Shown one piece after another: positions 5,885 to 10,345 of a stretch of DNA of 10,345 nucleotides. The stretch's first letter is position 1, and each line of letters opens with the position of its first letter. The stretch covers positions 8,105-18,449 of the forward strand of contig DPRT01000062.1 of assembly GCA_003538615.1 (NCBI GenBank), given 5' to 3'. Source of the DNA: Holophagaceae bacterium (GTDB lineage: Bacteria > Acidobacteriota > Holophagae > Holophagales > Holophagaceae). The notes beneath the pieces are model-generated. The model saw only the letters and a list, made by a program, of their open reading frames with translations, was not told where the DNA came from and did not search any database. The translations under genes were made by a program, and so were the position numbers.

Positions 5885-6907
5885 ATGCGACGCCTTATTC
5901 TCGCCCTCATGCTCCCTGCCGCCTGCCTGTCGGTCCACGCGGAACAGACGGGGCGCATTTCTGGCAAGGTCCTCAACAAAGCGGGCGAGCCCATCCCCGG
6001 TTCCAAGGTCACCCTCAAGCGCACCGACCGCAACTGGTTCAAGGAACTGACCCCGGACAAGAAGGGGCATTTCCTCCAGGTCGGCCTGGAACCCAAGGAA
6101 TTCGAGTTCACCGTCAAGGCCGAAGGTTTCGTGGACTACAAGGAGATCATCAAGATCCCGCTCGCCGATGTGCTGGTCAGGAACATCACCCTGCTGACCC
6201 CGGCCGAAGCCCGTGCCGCGGGCCCGGTGGCCGGAGGGACGCAGGCCGTTCCGGATGACCCGGGCGCGGCCCTGGACGCCGAAGGCCGGGAAGCGTTCAA
6301 CGCATCCATTCCGCTCTACAACGACGGCAATTACGAAGAGGCCCTGCCCCACATCGAGAAGGCCTACAAGACCCTCTCTGAGGCCCTGTCCATCTTGAAG
6401 GACGAGGCCGCCAAGGCGGAACTGGCTCCCGAGATCCTGAAGATCGAGCGGGTGCTGGGCATCTGCCTGGCCCAGGCGGGCGCCAAGAAGGAGGACGGGG
6501 AACCCTACCTCCTGAAGGCCCTGGAGCGGAACCCCAAGGACGAGCGCGTGATCGCCGGCCTCATCGAGACCAGCAAGGCCAAGCAGGACGCTGCTGCCGA
6601 GCAGAAGTACCTGGCCATGCTGGAGGCCATCCAGGGACCCAACCCGGATGTCATCTACAACAAGGGCGTCGAGGCCTTCAACGCCGGCAAGACCAAGGAA
6701 GCCAAGGCCCACTTCCTGAAGGCTCTGGAAATCGACCCCAAATACGCCAAGGCCCACTACCTGCTTGGCATGGTCGAGTACGCCAACATGAACCTGAAGG
6801 GTACCAAACAGCACTTCCTCCAGTATCTGGAGCTGGCCCCCGCCGGTGACAAGGCTGGTGAGATCAAGGAAATGCTCAAGGACCCCTCGCTCAAGAACAT
6901 CAAGTAG
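5885..6907 (+). CDS. Secreted carboxypeptidase-regulatory-like domain and TPR protein
   Basis: A 340-residue protein of unknown specific role, predicted exported. Residues 1-19 form a signal peptide (MRR, then a hydrophobic core, then a VHA cleavage site before EQ). A cysteine at 14 follows LPAA, but this is not a good lipobox. Residues about 22-105 look like a carboxypeptidase-regulatory-like beta-sandwich (GRISGKVLNKAGEPIPGSKVTL, ending VRNITLL), the kind of domain abundant in Acidobacteriota envelope proteins. A low-complexity Ala/Gly/Pro linker at 105-130 leads to an alpha-helical TPR array at about 133-330. Its clearest units are FNASIPLYNDGNYEEALPHI, a unit near 202-216, and the pair at 254-287 and 288-320 (NKGVEAFNAGKTKEAKAHFL, then HYLLGMVEYANMNLKGTKQH). 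Such proteins usually act as periplasmic scaffolds. It stands alone on the plus strand, transcribed away from the DUF1844 unit and ended by a strong hairpin. Several lysine-rich helices contrast with its arginine-rich neighbours. Confidence 0.87.
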   Translation: MRRLILALMLPAACLSVHAEQTGRISGKVLNKAGEPIPGSKVTLKRTDRNWFKELTPDKKGHFLQVGLEPKEFEFTVKAEGFVDYKEIIKIPLADVLVRNITLLTPAEARAAGPVAGGTQAVPDDPGAALDAEGREAFNASIPLYNDGNYEEALPHIEKAYKTLSEALSILKDEAAKAELAPEILKIERVLGICLAQAGAKKEDGEPYLLKALERNPKDERVIAGLIETSKAKQDAAAEQKYLAMLEAIQGPNPDVIYNKGVEAFNAGKTKEAKAHFLKALEIDPKYAKAHYLLGMVEYANMNLKGTKQHFLQYLELAPAGDKAGEIKEMLKDPSLKNIK

Positions 6908-6916
6908 CATCCCCAG

Positions 6917-6960
6917 CCGAAACGGCCAAGGGCCCCGATTGGGGCCCTTGGCCGTTTCGG
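6917..6960. terminator. Hairpin terminator between convergent genes, without U-tract
   Basis: A perfect inverted repeat has 20-nt arms (6917-6936 and 6941-6960) and a 4-nt loop (GATT). It lies 9 nt after the TAG of the secreted TPR gene and 11 nt after the exonuclease gene stop on the other strand. No T-run follows on either strand, so it is a hairpin-only type terminator or a 3'-end stabiliser for both transcripts. Confidence 0.8.
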
Positions 6961-6971
6961 GGCAGGAAGGG

Positions 6972-7748
6972 TCAATCCAAATCGAGGCTGATGGGGCAGT
7001 GATCGGAAGCCAGCACGTCCGCGTGGATGCGGGCGTCCTTCACGCGATCCAGGAGCGCCCGGCTGGCAAGGAAGAGGTCAATCCTCCAGCCCACATTCCG
7101 CTCCCGGGCGCCGCCACGGGCCGTCCACCATGTGTAGAGGCCGGGCGTGGCGGGATGGCGTTCCCTCAAGACATCCACTAGGCCCGCGCCCAGGTAGAGC
7201 TTGAAGTCCTCGCGCTCCTCAGGGGTGAAGCCGGGGTTCTTGGTGTTGTCCTTGGGACGGGCCAGGTCGATCTCCTCAGGGGCCACGTTCATGTCGCCCG
7301 TGAGGATCACCTGGTCGCCGGCCTGGTGGTGCTTCGCCACGATGGCTGCAAGATCTTTCGCGAACTGGCGCTTGAAGGGCAGGCGCACCAGCCCTTGCGA
7401 AGCGTTGGGGAAGTAGCCGCCGATGAAGACCAGCTTCTCCTTCCGGGAGACGATCATGCGGCCTTCGGCGTCGTAGCCGTCGATGCCCAGGCCCTTGGTG
7501 TGGCTGAAGCCAAGCTCCTTCTTCGAGAGCGTGGCCGAACCGGCGTAGCCCTTCTTGCTCGCGGCGGGGAACCAGCACACGTCGTAGGCGCTCTCGAGCT
7601 GGCGCCGAACGCCAAGGTCCACTTCCTCCCATTCGCTCCGGATCTCCTGGAGGGAGAGCACGTCGGGTTCCGTCTCCTCCAGCCAGTCCATGAAGCCCTT
7701 CTTCAGGACCGACCGGAAGCCGTTCACATTCCAGCTGTAGAAGCGCAT
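6972..7748 (-). CDS. xth: Exodeoxyribonuclease III, ExoA-type AP endonuclease
   Basis: A 258-residue base-excision-repair enzyme expected to cut DNA at abasic sites and to have 3'-5' exonuclease/3'-phosphodiesterase activity. All active-site blocks of the exonuclease III family are present: WNVNG (Asn7), LQEI with metal ligand Glu35 (the usual following Thr is Ile), GGYFPNA (Tyr112), TGDMNVAPEEIDLARPK (Asp152, Asn154), YTWW, GWRIDLFLAS (Asp224) and SDHCPISLDL (Asp249, His250). The order and spacing, including the NPGFTPEER segment, are closer to Gram-positive ExoA than to E. coli Xth. The ATG has AAGGAG 5 nt upstream, and the stop TAA of the upstream ArsC-like gene forms the start of that site (TAAGGAG), leaving a 9-nt gap. 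It is the last gene of the metG unit. Confidence 0.96.
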   Translation of the reverse strand: MRFYSWNVNGFRSVLKKGFMDWLEETEPDVLSLQEIRSEWEEVDLGVRRQLESAYDVCWFPAASKKGYAGSATLSKKELGFSHTKGLGIDGYDAEGRMIVSRKEKLVFIGGYFPNASQGLVRLPFKRQFAKDLAAIVAKHHQAGDQVILTGDMNVAPEEIDLARPKDNTKNPGFTPEEREDFKLYLGAGLVDVLRERHPATPGLYTWWTARGGARERNVGWRIDLFLASRALLDRVKDARIHADVLASDHCPISLDLD

Positions 7749-7753
7749 GGGTT

Positions 7754-7759
7754 CTCCTT
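7754..7759 (-). promoter_or_regulatory. Ribosome binding site of the exonuclease gene, fused to the preceding stop
   Basis: AAGGAG on the minus strand lies 5 nt before the ATG and shares its first two bases with the TAA (7758-7760) of the ArsC-like gene. The same stop-within-site arrangement occurs before tdk. Confidence 0.7.
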
Positions 7760-8099
7760 AGCCGATCAGGTTCGCATAGGCTTCGGCGTCGAACCCAATG
7801 ACCGTGCCTTTGGGATGCACCAGGATGGGCCGCTTGAGCAGGTTGTTGTCCTGCACCATCAGAGTGATGGCCTCGGCCTTCGTCAGGTTGCGGTCCTTCA
7901 GCCCCAGTTCCTTGTACTTGGGGCTCTTCGCCCCCAGCATGGGCGTGGGGTCCAGCGGCAACAGGCGCTCCAGCTCGGCGGCCTCCAGGGGCTTCTTGAA
8001 GTAGTCCCGGACCTCCACGTCGATGCCCAGCTCCGCCAGTCTGGTCTTGGCGTTGCGGCAGGTGGTGCAGCTGGACTTCATCCAGAGGACGGCCTTCAC
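7758..8099 (-). CDS. ArsC/Spx-family thioredoxin-fold protein
   Basis: A 113-residue cytoplasmic protein of the ArsC/Spx/YffB fold. It starts with strand KAVLWMKSS, then a C11-T-T-C14 motif followed by RNAKTRLAELGI, and continues with DYFKKPLEAAELERLL, KYKELGL, and a late NLLKRPILVHPKGTVIGF segment holding the conserved Arg-cis-Pro. The two-cysteine CxxC resembles Spx and glutaredoxin-like members. Aligned by eye to E. coli plasmid ArsC, the second catalytic arginine (Arg60) falls on a glycine, so a glutaredoxin-coupled arsenate reductase is doubtful. A thiol-disulfide or redox-sensing role is more likely, but no function is proven. The start is the GTG at 8097-8099, because a later ATG (7 codons in) would cut the first strand. 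This GTG overlaps the TGA of the upstream gene (GTGA) and has GGAGGA three bases before it. No ars genes are nearby. Confidence 0.88.
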   Translation of the reverse strand: MKAVLWMKSSCTTCRNAKTRLAELGIDVEVRDYFKKPLEAAELERLLPLDPTPMLGAKSPKYKELGLKDRNLTKAEAITLMVQDNNLLKRPILVHPKGTVIGFDAEAYANLIG

Positions 8100-8437
8100 A
8101 ACTCCTCCACGAACCGATCCAGCAGCCGGTCCGTCCGCCAGCGCAGCAGGCCGAACAGCAGGAAGGCGGACCAGCCCTTCATGCGTCCCTCCAGGCGGAG
8201 GTGGGCGCCCTTCGGATCCGGCGACAACACCAGGGTTCCGGCCTCCTCTGCCCCCGCCACCCTGCGATTCCAGCACAGGGCCAGGCGGCCATCGCCTTCC
8301 TCGAGGGCTCCCCAGGTGGCCAGCGGCCGCAGGCTGTTGAATGCCTGCGGTCCCTCTTGCCGCAGCCGCGCAGCCGCATGGTCGTAAGGCGCATCCGTGA
8401 GGAGCTCCGCCTCGAAGCTGAAGACGGGGCGCTTCAC
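8096..8437 (-). CDS. Hypothetical protein, possibly SRPBCC/START-like
   Basis: A 113-residue protein I cannot assign firmly. It has an antiparallel-strand feel: VFSFEAELLTDAP, a helix DHAAARLRQEG, strands RLALCWNRRV and GTLVLSPD, then GAHLRLEGRMKG. A C-terminal helix follows, with hydrophobic FLLFGLLRW and RTDRLLDRFVEEL. This outline is compatible with a small SRPBCC (START-like) lipid/ligand-binding fold, but the match is by shape only. There is no signal peptide; the hydrophobic FLLFGLLRW patch is too short to be a confident membrane span. The start is GTG at 8435-8437, overlapping the metG TGA as GTGA with no clear ribosome site, so translation probably depends on metG. Its end overlaps the ArsC-like start in the same way. 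The overlaps support it being a real gene. Confidence 0.75.
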   Translation of the reverse strand: MKRPVFSFEAELLTDAPYDHAAARLRQEGPQAFNSLRPLATWGALEEGDGRLALCWNRRVAGAEEAGTLVLSPDPKGAHLRLEGRMKGWSAFLLFGLLRWRTDRLLDRFVEEL

Positions 8438-10335
8438 TTGACGAGGAATCCGGGCTGGGCGTCGTCCGGCGGCGCCACCAGGTAGGGCTTGCTGGCGTTG
8501 TCGCTGGCGGCCAGCAGCATGCCGTGGCTTTCGATGCCCATGAGCTTGCGGGGCGCCAGGTTCGCCACCACCACCACCAGGCGGTTGAGCAGGTCGGCGG
8601 GCTCGTAGGCCTTGCCGATGCCCCCCACGATGGTCCGCTGCTCCAGGCCGATGTCCACCTTCATCTTGATGAGCTTGTCGCTCTTGGGGACGCGCTCGGC
8701 TTCGAGGATGCGGCCCACACGCAGGTCCACCTTGAAGAAGGTGTCGGCGTCCACGGTCTCGCGGATCTCCGGCACATCCAGGGTGGGCTTGACCTCGGCG
8801 GGAGCCTCCGCGGGGATGAGTTCGCTCATTTCCTTCTCCTTGTCGATGCGCTGGAACAGGGGTCTGGGTTCGCCGATGGGACCGATGGCGGGGCCGTCCA
8901 GGGCGAAGCCGTGGAAGGTCCTCTCGGCCACCTTGGTGTCGTGGCCAAGGCTCTCCCAGAGGGACTGGGCCAGGCCCGGCATCACCGGCGCCACCAGCAG
9001 GGCTGTGGCGCGCAGGGCCCGGTAGAGGTTGGCCAGCACGGCGTCCAGCTTGGGATCGTTGGCGGGATCCTTGGCCAGCTTCCAGGGTTCGGCCTTCACG
9101 ATGTAGCCGTCCAACGTCCGCAGGTAGGTCCAAAGCGCATCCAGGGCCGCGTGGAAATCGTTGGCCCGGGCCTTCTCCAGGTAGTCGGGGAAGACCTCCA
9201 GCAGCTGCGCCGCCATCTGCTGATCGAGGTCGTCCAACTCCGTGGGCATGGGCACCAGGCCGCCGCGGTAGCGCTGGATCATGCTGAGGGTGCGCGACGC
9301 CAGGTTGCCCAGGCCATTGGCCAGGTCGGCATTGAGGCGGTCCATGAAGCCTTCGAAGGCGAAGCCCCGGTCGTGGCCCACCTGCATGTCCCGCATGAAG
9401 TAGAAGCGCAAAGCGTCATTGCCGAAGCGCAGCAGGGTGTCCGGACGGACGACATTGCCCTTGCTCTTGGACATCTTGTCCTCGCCCATGAGCCACCAGC
9501 CGTGGGCCAGGATGGTGGTGGGCTGGAACATGCCAGCGGCCATGAGGAAGGCGGGCCAGTACACCGCGTGGAAGCGCAGGATGTCCTTGCCCACCAGCTG
9601 GAGGTCCGGCGGCCAGCTGTTGGCAGGACAGCCCGTGAGGTAGTTGAGCAGCGCGTCGAACCACACGTAGATCACGTGCTTCTCGTCGCCCGGGACGGGA
9701 ATGCCCCAGCTGATGCTGGTGCGGCTGATGGAGAGATCCTGGAGGCCGCCCTCCACGAAGCGCTTCACCTCGTTGAAGCGGAAGTCCGGCTGCACGAACT
9801 CGGGATGCTCCTCGTAGAGCTTGAGCAGGCGGTCCTGGTAGGCGCTGAGGCGGAAGAAGTAGGTCTCCTCCTCCAGCTCCACCAGCTGGTGGGCGAGGCC
9901 CTGGGCCTGCAGCTCCTTGGCCTGGGTCTCGGTGACGTAGGCCTCGTCGCTGACGGAATAGAGGCCCTTGTAGGTGGCCTTGTAGATGTCGCCCTTGTCC
10001 AGCAGGCGCTTGAAGAGGCGCTGCACCTGGGCCTTGTGGTCTTCGTCCGTGGTGCGGATGAAGCGGAAGTGGGTCATGCCCATGGCCTTCCACAGCTCCG
10101 TGTAGTTGGCCACGACTTCATCCGCCAGCTGCTTGGGCGTGATGCCCCGGGCCGCGGCGGCCTTCTCCACCTTCTGGCCGTGCTCGTCCGTGCCCGTGAG
10201 GAAGTACACCTCTTCGCCGCGCATGCGGTGGAACCGGGCGATCACGTCTGCCAGCACCGTGGTGTAGGTGTGGCCGATGTGGGGGCGGTCGTTGACGTAG
10301 TAGATGGGCGTGGTGATGTAGAAGGGCTTGGACAC
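8434..10335 (-). CDS. metG: Methionyl-tRNA synthetase with C-terminal tRNA-binding domain
   Basis: A complete 633-residue class I synthetase that charges tRNA-Met. The HIGH motif is at 19-22 (RPHIGHTYTTVLAD), GTDEHG at 48-53 and KMSKS at 287-291, with VWFDALLNY and AHGWWLM between. The connective region at 125-136 reads LYSVSDEAYVTE, where zinc-binding relatives carry cysteines. The whole protein has only one cysteine (C236), so this is a zinc-free type. The anticodon-binding helices lie near 330-470. A Trbp111/EMAP-like OB-fold domain occupies about 525-633 (TFFKVDLRVGRI, VPKSDKLIKMKVDIG, VGGIGKAYEP, LAPRKLMGIESHGMLLAA), the part that enhances tRNA binding or dimerisation. The start is GTG at 10333-10335 with GGAG about 6 nt upstream, just inside the window edge. 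Its promoter, if any, lies outside. It heads a four-gene unit: two GTGA overlaps and a 9-nt gap link it to the genes ending with the exonuclease. Confidence 0.97.
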   Translation of the reverse strand: MSKPFYITTPIYYVNDRPHIGHTYTTVLADVIARFHRMRGEEVYFLTGTDEHGQKVEKAAAARGITPKQLADEVVANYTELWKAMGMTHFRFIRTTDEDHKAQVQRLFKRLLDKGDIYKATYKGLYSVSDEAYVTETQAKELQAQGLAHQLVELEEETYFFRLSAYQDRLLKLYEEHPEFVQPDFRFNEVKRFVEGGLQDLSISRTSISWGIPVPGDEKHVIYVWFDALLNYLTGCPANSWPPDLQLVGKDILRFHAVYWPAFLMAAGMFQPTTILAHGWWLMGEDKMSKSKGNVVRPDTLLRFGNDALRFYFMRDMQVGHDRGFAFEGFMDRLNADLANGLGNLASRTLSMIQRYRGGLVPMPTELDDLDQQMAAQLLEVFPDYLEKARANDFHAALDALWTYLRTLDGYIVKAEPWKLAKDPANDPKLDAVLANLYRALRATALLVAPVMPGLAQSLWESLGHDTKVAERTFHGFALDGPAIGPIGEPRPLFQRIDKEKEMSELIPAEAPAEVKPTLDVPEIRETVDADTFFKVDLRVGRILEAERVPKSDKLIKMKVDIGLEQRTIVGGIGKAYEPADLLNRLVVVVANLAPRKLMGIESHGMLLAASDNASKPYLVAPPDDAQPGFLVK

Positions 10336-10345
10336 GGGGGCTCCG

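Noticed and set aside
8100..8276. Longer N-terminus for the ArsC-like protein
   Set aside because: The extension is a Gly/Arg/Pro-rich shadow of the upstream gene. The fold starts at the GTG at 8099, which also gives a GTGA overlap.
8438..9133. Longer N-terminus for the 113-residue hypothetical protein
   Set aside because: It would run inside metG in another frame with repetitive Arg/Gly/Pro/His-rich translation, a typical shadow.

Overview
The window is GC-rich bacterial chromosome, almost completely coding. It holds one gene cut by the left edge and nine complete genes. The mix fits an Acidobacteriota-type genome, most likely the Holophagae (Geothrix/Holophaga) side: a DUF1844 protein, a DUF4388 (PatA N-terminal-like) protein, a secreted carboxypeptidase-regulatory-like/TPR protein and a GTG/GTGA-coupled operon style. 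This placement is inferred from gene content, since no rRNA or other phylogenetic marker is present. There are no mobile elements, CRISPR arrays, tRNAs or rRNAs, and nothing in base composition suggests recent transfer.

Layout. (1) 1-333, plus strand: C-terminal part of a universal stress protein. It converges on glutaryl-CoA dehydrogenase (407-1597, minus), and a perfect 18-bp hairpin with A6/T6 flanks (354-393) can terminate transcription from both sides. (2) 1766-5698, minus strand: a tightly packed four-gene unit transcribed leftward. Its order is DUF1844 protein, large TPR/zinc-ribbon membrane protein, single-pass DUF4388 protein, thymidine kinase. The joints are near-overlapping, 1 nt and 9 nt. 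The glutaryl-CoA dehydrogenase gene follows after 168 nt, so it may be read through from this unit or have its own promoter. (3) 5699-5884: a 186-nt divergent intergenic region. (4) 5885-6907, plus strand: a secreted carboxypeptidase-regulatory-like plus TPR protein. (5) 6917-6960: a perfect 20-bp hairpin between convergent genes. (6) 6972-10335, minus strand: an operon of metG, a 113-residue uncharacterised protein, a 113-residue ArsC/Spx-like protein and an ExoA-type exonuclease III. Its joints are two GTGA overlaps and a 9-nt gap.

Functionally most of the window is housekeeping: methionyl-tRNA charging, AP-site repair, thymidine salvage and glutaryl-CoA/lysine-tryptophan catabolism. The least understood part is the DUF1844-TPR-DUF4388 block. 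It looks like a small envelope-associated module of unknown role with tdk as its last gene. I see no convincing new defence, mobile or biosynthetic system; the findings are candidates for follow-up of modest novelty.
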